Assembly: GCF_000369525.1 (NCBI RefSeq)
Contig: NZ_KB850072.1
Coordinates: 1,300,760-1,364,759, forward strand
Direction: 5' to 3'
DNA length: 64,000 bases
Source of the DNA: Acinetobacter higginsii
GTDB lineage: Bacteria > Pseudomonadota > Gammaproteobacteria > Pseudomonadales > Moraxellaceae
Part shown: positions 39,901-47,340 of the stretch, piece by piece
Position numbering within the stretch: position 1 is the stretch's first letter
Layout of the letters: the number at the start of each line of letters is the position of its first letter
Translations under genes and position numbers: made by a program
Notes under the pieces: generated by a model
What the model saw: the letters and a program-made list of their open reading frames with translations, nothing else
The model's database searches: none
What the model was told of the DNA's origin: nothing

Positions 39901-41044
39901 GCTGTGCTTCTTGGGCTTTTTCCGCATTCGTTGCAGCAATAGTCGCCTGCATTCTTTGAATTTCTGACTGAATTACTGCACGATTTGCGTTTACTTCTAT
40001 CTCAGCAGCTAAAACAGCAGCCCGCGCAGACGACATTTCTGCTTGTGCTGCATTAAATTCAGCTTGTGCTTTTCGCTGAATCTGAACAATGGCTGCATTG
40101 GTTGCCTGAATCTCTTCAAATAAGGCTTTAACTTTTGCACCACTCGCCACAACAGACTTATACATTACAGGGATTAATGTACCCACCCAATATGCACCAC
40201 CAATCATAGCGATGTTTGTCACAGTCTCGAGATTTTTGGCAAGCCCACTTAAGGATGCAGAAATTGCTTGTGCAGCGCCACTACCACTCCCAGCTTCTCC
40301 CACAAACTTTGTAATAGCATTACTTAACTGAGTGAAAGAATTAGCAATTGTAAAATCTGTTTTACCGAACAAATCGTCTACAGATGCCTTAGCTTTACCC
40401 AATGCATCAACAAGTACGTCACCTGTAATTTTCCCCTCAGCAGCTACAGATCTTAATTGACCAACTGTGATACCCATACCTTGAGCAATAGCTTTTGCAA
40501 GTCCAGGAGCTTGCTCCATAACAGAATTCAGTTCCTCACCTCTGAGTACATTTGAAGCGAGTGCTTGAGAAAATTGAATTAAAGCTGCTTCGGCAGATGA
40601 TGCCGATCCACCGCTAATTGCAATAGCTTTTGAAACAGTATCTGTTAACTCTGCAGTCTTGGCTTGATTCAAGTTAAGTCTTTTTGCATTATCTGAAAAG
40701 CGTTGATAAATCTGTGATACTGATTCCCAAGCCTGCCCTGTATTTTGGGCAATTTTAAACGTATCTTGCATTGCTTTATTCAAAGCAATTTGCGAATCTG
40801 TGACTAATTTAAGTTTGTTTTGCAGGCCTGTATAAGTATCCATTTTCGATACTGCCGTTCCTATAGTTACTAGACCAGCTATATAGCCAGCAAGTTGACG
40901 TGTCGCTACACTAAGTCTGTCAATAGAACGAGTAGCAAAGTCTCCATTTCGTTCAATGCTATTTAGTTCATCGCTTAAGTTGCGGGCATTTCTTTCTGCG
41001 TTTCTTGAGTCAATCACAATAACTAAGCGCGATTCTTGAGTCAT
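36971..41044 (-). CDS. Tail tape measure protein with lytic transglycosylase domain
   Basis: The 1357-residue protein begins with a prophage tail-length domain ('VVMEQAPGLAKAIAQGMGI'-type segment at about 175-195: 'MEQAPGLAKAIAQ'). Long Ala/Gln coiled coils (about 330-480) and hydrophobic segments follow. A lytic transglycosylase (SLT) domain lies at about 770-890, marked by 'LSAIHMIESRG' with catalytic Glu, then 'GASGGFQFLSGTAKQYG' and 'AVRAYHAGEG'. It sets tail length and helps pass the peptidoglycan. Full length, apparently intact. Confidence 0.9.
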   Translation of the reverse strand: MTQESRLVIVIDSRNAERNARNLSDELNSIERNGDFATRSIDRLSVATRQLAGYIAGLVTIGTAVSKMDTYTGLQNKLKLVTDSQIALNKAMQDTFKIAQNTGQAWESVSQIYQRFSDNAKRLNLNQAKTAELTDTVSKAIAISGGSASSAEAALIQFSQALASNVLRGEELNSVMEQAPGLAKAIAQGMGITVGQLRSVAAEGKITGDVLVDALGKAKASVDDLFGKTDFTIANSFTQLSNAITKFVGEAGSGSGAAQAISASLSGLAKNLETVTNIAMIGGAYWVGTLIPVMYKSVVASGAKVKALFEEIQATNAAIVQIQRKAQAEFNAAQAEMSSARAAVLAAEIEVNANRAVIQSEIQRMQATIAATNAEKAQEAQRLKSQITDQGRAMSISRMATLQQTQALMTAELTALEQRLASTTVASSAAYTSARNAQTAATGRLTAATSGLNVANSLTTRSTFGLLGALGGPVGLGLTVAGVAASYLLLRDNTEKATKSLNEQGKTIDEIIKKYRELDEAQKRSQLRVETTSLSELTKKYREASDTLFKYTINIEKYGYVSAEASEKIGALALQYEQGKISASTLASKVNALTGVSEKAKAKIDEQTGVVAKLRNELQLQKNVTEEMISQSKRSTQSTDAETKAINAKRIAQEMLTTAQKTASSENLKNQFLINTIQRNGSNKSAVDFANFMASFREANKIPFSETLSAEMLKVAQAQYAIEQQRKKLIDGITDSEKDRTKELEKQLKVLQVNAKVQANASKYNFGGLENKYGLPSGMLSAIHMIESRGNTKAYNKDTGASGGFQFLSGTAKQYGVKDRFDLGQSAEGAAKYLQYLLKLFNGNVEKAVRAYHAGEGNVQKGKNLGKYNNQYIKDYYGYMGGAIGYSGDEKDFISLMNDQVKERQKTLAEIKQLQAQFDTETIARSKARDEQIEMATALGQKQLIPEIKLRYETQEKIAKLQLDNELNGYKWTEEQKLEFSKQINILRLDAEGKLSDDQKAIAKKAYDEGYSYQAGLIKLASEQRIFQANQVMYSEMDRIKKRYEFERLEIMKNLDLKERSALLAASYINQSQEESKLRDSAIGDYRSVMGLENSPLVEQFKIIDKLREIDLGNEKIYQEAKLQLQAKYTSSYLSGMFGGFAVLVDENSKTYAVLFAAQKAFAVAQAMLNIPQAYSKAYDAVVGTPYIGPYIAPAIGAAAAALQVVQAASIKNISMPGYYKGGLHSGSGYVRGAGSTTSDSINAYLSDKEFVTNAWATDKIGLANMRYMNRTGELPPNREEAQLSAIQRQQRQTDLINTSISQRNTGAIQNAVPTVVDNQMKVVILDDRSAVEQELMGPSGEKAFLYHWNRNKSKLR

Positions 41045-41070
41045 ATCACTTTCCTTTAGGCAATAAAAAA

Positions 41071-41084
41071 GCGCCTAAAGGCGC
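41071..41084 (-). terminator. Terminator between cargo block and tape measure
   Basis: GCGCC-TAAA-GGCGC is followed on the leftward strand by six Ts. It would isolate the tape measure from the cargo genes upstream. Confidence 0.7.
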
Positions 41085-41127
41085 GTTAGATTTTGGGTGT
41101 AAAAAAGCCACGAGGGGCTTTTATGGC

Positions 41128-41628
41128 TTAACTATTTACTCTTAAGAACTCTTCAATAAATTCTTTTTGATCATCATTAAAAACGTGATTATCTTCTTCC
41201 CATCGTGTTTGCAATCTAAAAACAAAGCTATCTATAAAAGCTTTGTTTTTATCTGTTGTTAGGAAGTGATAAATAGCAGCTGCTAAAAAGAATTTAAAAC
41301 CATTCGAGCTTAAGTAGCTACAATCTATCCCAAAATAATATAAGTATTCATAACTTACATCCTTCCAAGTCTGGATACCTTCTTGTGGTCTACTACGTGA
41401 ACGAGCTGCTTCTAGTCCAATTTGAAGGTAAAAGTCAGGCCAATCAAAACCAAATTCAAGGAGTAGATCTTCTGCTAACATTTCGATAGCAAATAAATAA
41501 TCGTCATCTATTTCGTCGAAATATCTATAATGAGTGTCATAAAAATCACATTCTAGTAGGGTCCGAATTTCCCCTAATTGGAACGGAGGGAAAACGCTTT
41601 CAAGAAGCTCTTTAATATTGATACCCAT
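41128..41628 (-). CDS. Probable immunity-type protein (DUF6714-like)
   Basis: The 166-residue acidic helical protein has 'FLAAAIYHFLTTDKNKAFIDSFVFRL' (partly), a pattern seen in a family of small helical proteins often next to toxins. It starts 2 bp after the lipoprotein gene with a Cys-rich C-terminal domain, the usual toxin-then-immunity order. Immunity function is inferred from arrangement. Confidence 0.45.
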   Translation of the reverse strand: MGINIKELLESVFPPFQLGEIRTLLECDFYDTHYRYFDEIDDDYLFAIEMLAEDLLLEFGFDWPDFYLQIGLEAARSRSRPQEGIQTWKDVSYEYLYYFGIDCSYLSSNGFKFFLAAAIYHFLTTDKNKAFIDSFVFRLQTRWEEDNHVFNDDQKEFIEEFLRVNS

Positions 41629-41630
41629 AA

Positions 41631-42764
41631 TTAATTTTCACATAGACTTAATGCATTTTGCGCATCAACAAGTGCTATAGCATGGTTAGGATCAGGAGGT
41701 GACCAACAAGCATTTTCTTGTATTCTTGCATTTATTAAATTCCTAAAAAGTGCTGCATTTGCAGTTTTAGTTGCTGTATCAGTTACATCCTTACAGCTCT
41801 TTCCTCTTGTGGCTGTTTTAGCATCCCTGGTCGCTCTGCTCATTGGATAATATTGATCTCTTTCACATACCCAACAGCTTCCATTTTTTACTATTCCACT
41901 AGGACATTTATCATCAGCATTATTCTCCAACTCCTGAACAACTGGCTCAGCTTGAACCACATCATTAAGAATATTTTGAGCGGCTAGGTTAGTAGCAACT
42001 TGAGCATCTAAGCTGCCTGCGTCTGCATTGGAAATTACTTGTTCAGCAACAGTTTCAAGGGATAAAGCCTTATCTAATTTTTTTGGATCATAGGAATTAT
42101 TATCTATCGAAGTATAACTAAATGCACCATTAGATTTTTCACCATCACGAATTCGAGTCATTTTGACAACACACTGTCCCGAATTCTGACCATTTATACC
42201 AGTCAGTTCATAGCTATATCCATTATTAATGCCGTTTGCTATAGCAACCATTTTGTTACATAACTGGACTTTAGTAGCTCCGTATACATAATTGCCTTCG
42301 AGTGGAAAACTACTTCTATAATAAAATGGCAGATTTGGCGGCTTAATTGGATCTCTTTCGTGATATTTAATCTGATTATTTTCAGGATCTAACACCCAAT
42401 CAACAGCATCAAGTAATTGATCAACTGCGATACTTAAAGCAATCCCAGCAGCCCCACCTCTCAATACCTCTGCAACTTGTTTTGCATTTGGTGTGATTAA
42501 TGCTGCTGATGTCATACTCCCTTTTGCTGCATCGATTAATGTTGAAGCACCCATTACAGTTGATTTAGTAACATTCCATCCAGCTAGTGGTGCAATGGCC
42601 CCAAACGTTCGTGGTAAAGCAGCTAAACTATAATTTGCTACAATTGGAGTCGCTTCTGCTTTCTGTAATGTACTTGTCTGTGTATTGGTTTGAGTATCGC
42701 TCTGGTTATTATCACCACACCCCGACAAACCCAATAATATTGCTAATAAAAATAGTTTTTTCAT
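41631..42764 (-). CDS. Lipoprotein with TspB-like middle and toxin-like Cys-rich C-terminus
   Basis: The 377-residue protein has lipobox 'MKKLFLLAILLGLSGC' (Cys16). The hydrophobic segment 'GIALSIAVDQLLDAVDWVLDPENN' (partly; about 108-130) matches TspB/filamentous-phage adsorption-type proteins. The last 85 residues hold 'CPSG..CWVC' and end 'NACWSPPDPNHAIALVDAQNALSLC', a C-terminal module resembling those of polymorphic toxins. It may be a surface or secreted effector carried as cargo. The three-part make-up suggests a fusion. Assignments are by pattern. Confidence 0.45.
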   Translation of the reverse strand: MKKLFLLAILLGLSGCGDNNQSDTQTNTQTSTLQKAEATPIVANYSLAALPRTFGAIAPLAGWNVTKSTVMGASTLIDAAKGSMTSAALITPNAKQVAEVLRGGAAGIALSIAVDQLLDAVDWVLDPENNQIKYHERDPIKPPNLPFYYRSSFPLEGNYVYGATKVQLCNKMVAIANGINNGYSYELTGINGQNSGQCVVKMTRIRDGEKSNGAFSYTSIDNNSYDPKKLDKALSLETVAEQVISNADAGSLDAQVATNLAAQNILNDVVQAEPVVQELENNADDKCPSGIVKNGSCWVCERDQYYPMSRATRDAKTATRGKSCKDVTDTATKTANAALFRNLINARIQENACWSPPDPNHAIALVDAQNALSLCEN

Positions 42765-42835
42765 TTATTCCCCCTTATTTTCATATAGTTTATTTTACTT
42801 TTTAGTGAAAAACTATGAAGAAGGATATAAATAAT

Positions 42836-42985
42836 TTAACCCACCACCGTATAAAATGCTCTAACCCCACCTTTAACAGGTTCATGGCTTATTAGCGTAA
42901 ACTGTGGGTTTTCAGCAAAGAACTCCCACATATCCATTATTGGATTAGCATATTCTGGTCGAGTGAAATCTTTTTGTTGTGGCAT
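42836..42985 (-). CDS. 49-residue protein, unknown
   Basis: ATG 42985 to TAA, beginning 'MPQQKDFTRPEYANPIMDMW'. It is compact, with an aromatic-rich N-terminus and a C-terminal 'GGVRAFYTVVG'. It follows the terminator after the KilA-N gene, so it is its own unit or the first gene of the lipoprotein operon. Too short for family calls. Confidence 0.4.
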   Translation of the reverse strand: MPQQKDFTRPEYANPIMDMWEFFAENPQFTLISHEPVKGGVRAFYTVVG

Positions 42986-42988
42986 AAA

Positions 42989-43014
42989 AAATACCCTCTT
43001 ATTTGAGGGTATTT
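42989..43014 (-). terminator. Terminator after the KilA-N gene
   Basis: AAATACCCTC and GAGGGTATTT form a 10-bp stem around a TTATTT loop, with a T-run on the leftward strand. Confidence 0.7.
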
Positions 43015-43072
43015 ATAACATAAACAGTTAGGTATTAAAAAACTCGATGCAGCAGATATATTGTGTTTAGGC

Positions 43073-43843
43073 TTAACTTAAACAATATTTGCTTTGTGGC
43101 AATATCAACCTTAATTGCCCTTTTGCTGCTGAAAAAGCTTGAAAACACCGACTAATAAAATCAGCATAATCATTTGATGAGTTAGCAATCGCCTCGACCT
43201 TATTAATCTGATCAGTAAGCAACTTCTCACCACCATTTGTAAGCCACTGATGCATTTTTTCTCCATCTCGTTTATTAGCACGTAACTCAATCAACACATC
43301 TTTTGGCATTATTACCCCATAGACCCACTTATTTGTTAGATCGCCGAAAATCGCGGGTGTTCCACCAATATGGTTGTTGAACTTGGTGCCAGTAACTTTT
43401 GCTAAAGCTTTATAAAATGAGTCTGGAAAGCGTTTTTCCCAAACTGTAGCTTTAGGTAATATCATTAGTCGAACCATATCTTGAATAAATATAGGCGCTT
43501 GTTTGGTGCGAATAAGATTGTCAATTTGTTCATCACACCATACCCCAAAACGAACGTCTAACCATCGTGTAAATGGGACAGCTAATTTTGGATGTAGCCA
43601 AGTACCACCATCCTCTTTACCTCGTTTTGTTTTTATCAAGTTGGTGCAATTACCATTTTTACTGGTAATTGGAATTTCCATCACTTCAGCCAAAGCATGG
43701 ATATACTCTTTAGTTTCCGCAAGGTTTAGCCAATCGTTAGGTCTTTTACTATACCGCTTAGCTGCTTCTGTTGCATTAAACCAACCATGGCTATCAAATG
43801 ATTGTTCAAATTCTTCAAACTTTAATTTTACTATTGCAGTCAT
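43073..43843 (-). CDS. KilA-N domain protein
   Basis: The 256-residue protein has an N-terminal KilA-N domain with 'GWFNATEAAKRYSKRPNDWLNLAETKEYI' (partly, about 19-47) and 'GGTWLHPKLAVPFTRWLDVRFGVWCDE' (about 78-105). The C-terminal half is unique. These DNA-binding proteins are common in phages and satellites. It overlaps the AlpA-like gene by one base. Confidence 0.82.
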   Translation of the reverse strand: MTAIVKLKFEEFEQSFDSHGWFNATEAAKRYSKRPNDWLNLAETKEYIHALAEVMEIPITSKNGNCTNLIKTKRGKEDGGTWLHPKLAVPFTRWLDVRFGVWCDEQIDNLIRTKQAPIFIQDMVRLMILPKATVWEKRFPDSFYKALAKVTGTKFNNHIGGTPAIFGDLTNKWVYGVIMPKDVLIELRANKRDGEKMHQWLTNGGEKLLTDQINKVEAIANSSNDYADFISRCFQAFSAAKGQLRLILPQSKYCLS

Positions 43844-44070
43844 TAAACTACCCCCTGCACTGCTTTGTGTTCAGCGATGCGGTTGGCAATCCATTGATTA
43901 ATATCTGACTCAATCCAAGCAACACGACGCTCAGATAGGTTTAGACATTGTGGAAATTCACCACTTTTCATCATGGCGTAGATTGAAGAAGCCCCTAGGC
44001 CAGTTTTAGTTTGCACTTCTTTACGACGGATTAGTCGTGGTTCAACTTGATTATTCTTAGATGTAGTCAT
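43843..44070 (-). CDS. AlpA/MerR-like excisionase-type regulator
   Basis: The 75-residue protein has 'LIRRKEVQTKTGLGASSIYAMMKSGEFPQ' (partly) followed by 'VAWIESDINQWIANRI', typical of AlpA winged HTH proteins. These activate island or satellite excision genes. Here it sits inside a tail module next to KilA-N, so it may be a leftover of a smaller element carried as cargo. Confidence 0.8.
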   Translation of the reverse strand: MTTSKNNQVEPRLIRRKEVQTKTGLGASSIYAMMKSGEFPQCLNLSERRVAWIESDINQWIANRIAEHKAVQGVV

Positions 44071-44247
44071 CTAAACGTACCTCTTATGAGATTCGCCAGA
44101 CACAACTATTTGAGATTTTATAAATATTTTTATTAAAAACAATGAAATAAACCTAATTAATAGAGTTATGCACACAATCAATGTTCAAAAAAGTAAACAT
44201 TTTGTTTGCATACATAGATAAATCTATCTATAGTTTTACCCATAGGG

Positions 44248-44403
44248 TAAAGCCAGCTTTACCTATCGGAGTTCCGATAAAACTTGTTTTTAACTGTTTT
44301 ACATTTCTAAAGTCTCTTTAGTTTTGTGCCATCCGCGGCGATTAAAAACATTCAGTGAAGCGTCAACTTCACTTCCCAAACCCGATGCGTCAACATCGGG
44401 TTT
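44248..44403 (+). ncRNA. Candidate structured RNA with tandem CGTCAA-loop hairpins and terminator
   Basis: Reading +, a series of dyads occurs: GGTAAAGC-CA-GCTTTACC (44248-44265), TATCGGA-GT-TCCGATA, GTGAAG-CGTCAA-CTTCAC (44355-44372) and AAACCCGATG-CGTCAA-CATCGGGTTT (44378-44403), the last followed by a T-run. The same six-base loop in two adjacent stems is unlikely to be chance. It lies in the 640-bp gene-free region between the AlpA-like gene and the tail chaperone, antisense to their transcription. The rest of 44404-44707 is AT-rich without a gene. Confidence 0.45.
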
Positions 44404-44707
44404 TTACTTATCAATGACTCATTAAAATCGTTATGAATTCATTGAATAAGTTGATCATAATTGAGTTAAGGTTAAATGGCTACTTCTTTGCCAATCAAGT
44501 GCGTTAAATCTTGTCGCCCAGCACCTTCAATGCACTGTTTTATTATTGCTATTTATTGCGAAATATTGCCAAAATAAACAAAATGATCAAAATGATCAAA
44601 AACCGTGTTTTTTGAACTTTATTTTACTTACAAAATATTACAATTAAATTTATTTTTTATCAATAAATAGCCATATTTTATGGCTTATTACCTCCCCACC
44701 ATGCTCA

Positions 44708-45052
44708 TCATGTAATCCTCTTAGTTGCTTCTGCCTTAGCCTTCTTATGCGACTCATCAAGAAATAGATTGTCTAGTGTGAAGATGCATTCATTGAAGAT
44801 GTATCTTTCTACTGGCAGATCGTACTGCTCAACATACGCATTGATAGCTGCTATGTCTAAAGCCAAAGGAACACCCTGCTCGTATCGTCTAGAACGAGCA
44901 ATGGTGTTGTAAGCTGAAAGAATGGCATTTGCTGTGAATGAATATTCAGGTGGTTCAATCTCAGGAAGGCCTAAGGCTTTTCTTTGCGCTTTTTCGTGGT
45001 CCGTGAGACGTGCGTATTGACTGGAGTATTTATAGAGGGTTGTGACTTTCCC
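44708..45052 (-). CDS. Tail assembly chaperone, -1 frame extension (gpT-like part of gpG-T)
   Basis: This frame has no good start of its own. It is reached from the gpG-like gene by -1 slippage at GGGAAAG (45052-45046, minus strand), the exact lambda slippery heptamer. The extension, ending at a TGA at 44708, reads 'VTTLYKYSSQYARLTDHEKA' and 'LGLPEIEPPEYSFTANAILS' then a helical C-terminus. The gpG-T fusion recruits tail tube and tape measure in lambda-like tails. It appears intact. Confidence 0.7.
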   Translation of the reverse strand, partial: GKVTTLYKYSSQYARLTDHEKAQRKALGLPEIEPPEYSFTANAILSAYNTIARSRRYEQGVPLALDIAAINAYVEQYDLPVERYIFNECIFTLDNLFLDESHKKAKAEATKRIT

Positions 45053-45489
45053 ACAACTTCAACCTTGTATGCATCCGCTTCTAACTGGATTTTTTCAGCT
45101 TCACTTTTAATAAATAACCAGATAGAAACACCTACATCACCCATTCCGAGAAGTTTTACAGCGTTTTCACTGTCATAGCTTGGTTCTGTCTTAATTAACT
45201 CTCCACCAGTATTTTCTTCAACGAAGACCACGCCTTTCCAATCTTCAATTAAATGGCATGCAGAAGCTTCAAGGATTAATTCATGATATAGCTTATCTTC
45301 CTTAGTAGCATTTTTAACATCAAAGCCTTTTGACGTAATTTGATGATTTGCTCGCTCCAATGCTACTTGATAAGGCTTATACCCAATTCCTCGAACCTTA
45401 AATTCAGCAAGAACATTTCCTTCACTATCTTTATATTCGCGCCATAGGCTGACGTCTTTGTTTGTTTGAATGTTGACTTCTAAAGCCAT
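44971..45489 (-). CDS. Tail assembly chaperone (gpG-like)
   Basis: The protein has 172 residues from ATG 45489 (GGAGA nearby); a TTG four codons earlier is weaker. The N-terminal 'VNIQTNKDVSLWREYKDSEGNVLAEFKVRGIGYKPY' (partly) is typical of siphophage tail chaperones after the tube gene. Normal termination gives the G form. A slippery site near residue 150 makes the longer G-T form. Position between tail tube and tape measure agrees. Confidence 0.75.
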   Translation of the reverse strand: MALEVNIQTNKDVSLWREYKDSEGNVLAEFKVRGIGYKPYQVALERANHQITSKGFDVKNATKEDKLYHELILEASACHLIEDWKGVVFVEENTGGELIKTEPSYDSENAVKLLGMGDVGVSIWLFIKSEAEKIQLEADAYKVEVVGKSQPSINTPVNTHVSRTTKKRKEKP

Positions 45490-45507
45490 GGTGTTCTCCA
45501 AATAAAA

Positions 45508-45524
45508 GGCAGCCTAAAGCTGCC
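45508..45524 (-). terminator. Terminator between tail tube and chaperone genes
   Basis: GGCAGC-CTAAA-GCTGCC with a T-run on the leftward strand. It probably reduces the amount of chaperone relative to tube. Confidence 0.7.
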
Positions 45525-45531
45525 ATATTTC

Positions 45532-46452
45532 TTATGGGGCAATCACACGAGTGATAACTGGTGAAACACGAATGTGGTTATAGTTGATATCGATTGTGAT
45601 GGTGTCTTCACCACCGCCATCAGGATGTGCTGCCTCAGAAACTTCTAACTGAGGGAATTGGAATGCATAGCCATTACCAGCAGAATCTTCAATAGAGAAC
45701 TCTAAAGGCATCGTGTCCCGTGTTTTAATAAAGTCGATATAGCCCGCAGATTGCGCTGAGAACATGTATTGAGTATTGACTGTGATATCTACAATCTTTT
45801 CTAAGTAAGTCGTTGCTGAGAGCTTCTGAGAGCCAATACAGCGAATAGCTTCCATATTGTTGTTAATAGTTAGAGCGAGTGTTTGCATACAAGCCGTTCC
45901 AACTACAGTTGCACCATTAACTTTCAAGTCGCCAACATTCAGTGACGATACAAGTGCTAAGTCTGGTACTGGCAAAGGCGAAGTTACTGGATTTGTTGTG
46001 GTCTTCTCAAACAAGGTTCCCATTAGTCCAAATGTAGCCGTGATCTTGCCCGTTGTCGCAATGTTCATGGTTGCTTCGTTAATACGAACACCACGGTAAA
46101 TAAATACCTGGTTAATGTCAGAGTAAACCTTAACGAAAGTGAAAGTCTTGCGAACATCACCACCAAAGTTAAGAACATCACTGGCCCAGTTATTCATAGC
46201 AACAGCTGACCAGAAGTCATCAAACAGCCCTACTGATAATTCAACTTCAAGTGAACCTGTTATTTCCGCTTCGGTTGCAATACCACCCTGACGAAAACGA
46301 GAGTCAACTACACTTGTTGATGATTCAGTTGTGACATTTTCAGTTAGTCCATCAGTAACTCGTCGTACCGTTTTCCATACCGGTGTTGTTGGTAATACTT
46401 CAGGGGTTTGTTCCTCTGCATAATAGAGGCGAATCTTTGAACCACTCGACAT
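45532..46452 (-). CDS. Major tail tube protein
   Basis: The 306-residue protein starts 'MSSGSKIRLYYAEEQTPEVLP', a pattern of phage tail tube proteins in this phage group. It is rich in beta strands and has a C-terminal 'DTITIDINYNHIRVSPVI' strand. Position before the chaperone and after the tail terminator supports it. Hairpins flank it on both sides, consistent with a very abundant product. Confidence 0.8.
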   Translation of the reverse strand: MSSGSKIRLYYAEEQTPEVLPTTPVWKTVRRVTDGLTENVTTESSTSVVDSRFRQGGIATEAEITGSLEVELSVGLFDDFWSAVAMNNWASDVLNFGGDVRKTFTFVKVYSDINQVFIYRGVRINEATMNIATTGKITATFGLMGTLFEKTTTNPVTSPLPVPDLALVSSLNVGDLKVNGATVVGTACMQTLALTINNNMEAIRCIGSQKLSATTYLEKIVDITVNTQYMFSAQSAGYIDFIKTRDTMPLEFSIEDSAGNGYAFQFPQLEVSEAAHPDGGGEDTITIDINYNHIRVSPVITRVIAP

Positions 46453-46480
46453 GGTTTTTACTCCTTATAGGCATAAAAAA

Positions 46481-46498
46481 ACCACCTCGAAAGGTGGT
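46481..46498 (-). terminator. Terminator upstream of the tail tube gene
   Basis: ACCACCT-CGAA-AGGTGGT with a T-run on the leftward strand. It lies between the tail terminator gene and the tail tube gene. Confidence 0.65.
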
Positions 46499-46517
46499 GT
46501 ATATTGAATTTAATCGT

Positions 46518-46925
46518 TTAGTTTACCCGGTAGCTCACTGTGACGTTGTACTGCAAGAAGTCTTTATCCGTTCCTGCATTAATCACTTGACCTTGTAGGC
46601 ACTCAAGATGGACAGAGGTAAAGTATTCAAAGTGACTAATTAATGAATCACATAATTCAGTAATCGACTTTTCGCCCTTATGAGGTCTGGCAAAGCACTG
46701 AATATTGATAGTTCCTGTTCTGCGTGTACATGGGGAATCAGTTAACCCTGCGATAATGCTAGGCCCACCAATAATATTCAGTCGGCACCATAACCCATCA
46801 ATAGGCACATTAAAGTTTGGTGCATTAGGATACTGAATTCGGTCTTGAGTGATGCCTGTAAATGACTGCATTCGCCCAACAATGGCTTGTCTTGTCTGTT
46901 CTAGTGTCATTGCCATGTTAGCCAC
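46518..46925 (-). CDS. Tail terminator protein (gpU-like)
   Basis: The 135-residue protein has 'SPCTRRTGTINIQCFARPHKGEKSI' (partly), a pattern of siphophage tail-completion proteins of the DUF4128-like group. The order tail completion, tail tube, chaperone is standard. It overlaps the upstream connector gene by 8 bp. Confidence 0.7.
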   Translation of the reverse strand: MANMAMTLEQTRQAIVGRMQSFTGITQDRIQYPNAPNFNVPIDGLWCRLNIIGGPSIIAGLTDSPCTRRTGTINIQCFARPHKGEKSITELCDSLISHFEYFTSVHLECLQGQVINAGTDKDFLQYNVTVSYRVN

Positions 46926-47313
46926 CGTATTTTTGTACTATGTAATTATAGACCACACCATAAACACCTTCAGCTGCTTGCATTGAGTGTCCATTTTCCA
47001 AGCGTTCTGCATAAGGCAAGTTGTTCTGCACATAGACAATATCGCCAAGCTTAAGAGGGGCTATTGCTTTGGCAGCATCACTAAATGCTTTAGGATCGAT
47101 ACTACCTTTGGGTGCCGAACTTGATGAGCTGCTTATGGAGTATGAAGGACTATTGATTGAAACAATGTGTGAAGCTCTATACGTTCCATCCATAACAGGA
47201 CTACTGACCATCAAACCTTGTACCATATCCATTGCAATATCTTGAACAAGGTTCTTTGACGCATCTTTGACTTGAAAAGCAAAGTTAGTCGGCCTCTTCC
47301 CTTTCCAAGTCAT
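46918..47313 (-). CDS. Head-tail joining protein (HK97 gp10-like)
   Basis: The 131-residue protein resembles gp10-type proteins: 'RPTNFAFQVKDASKNLVQDIAMDMVQGLMVSSPVMDGTYR' (partly), a basic N-terminus and 'YVQNNLPYAERLENGHSMQA' near the C-terminus, typical of the family. It is normally directly after the head-closure gene, but here a RES-domain gene intervenes. Confidence 0.75.
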   Translation of the reverse strand: MTWKGKRPTNFAFQVKDASKNLVQDIAMDMVQGLMVSSPVMDGTYRASHIVSINSPSYSISSSSSSAPKGSIDPKAFSDAAKAIAPLKLGDIVYVQNNLPYAERLENGHSMQAAEGVYGVVYNYIVQKYGG

Positions 47314-47340
47314 AGATCACCTCAAAAGTAATATAAAACT

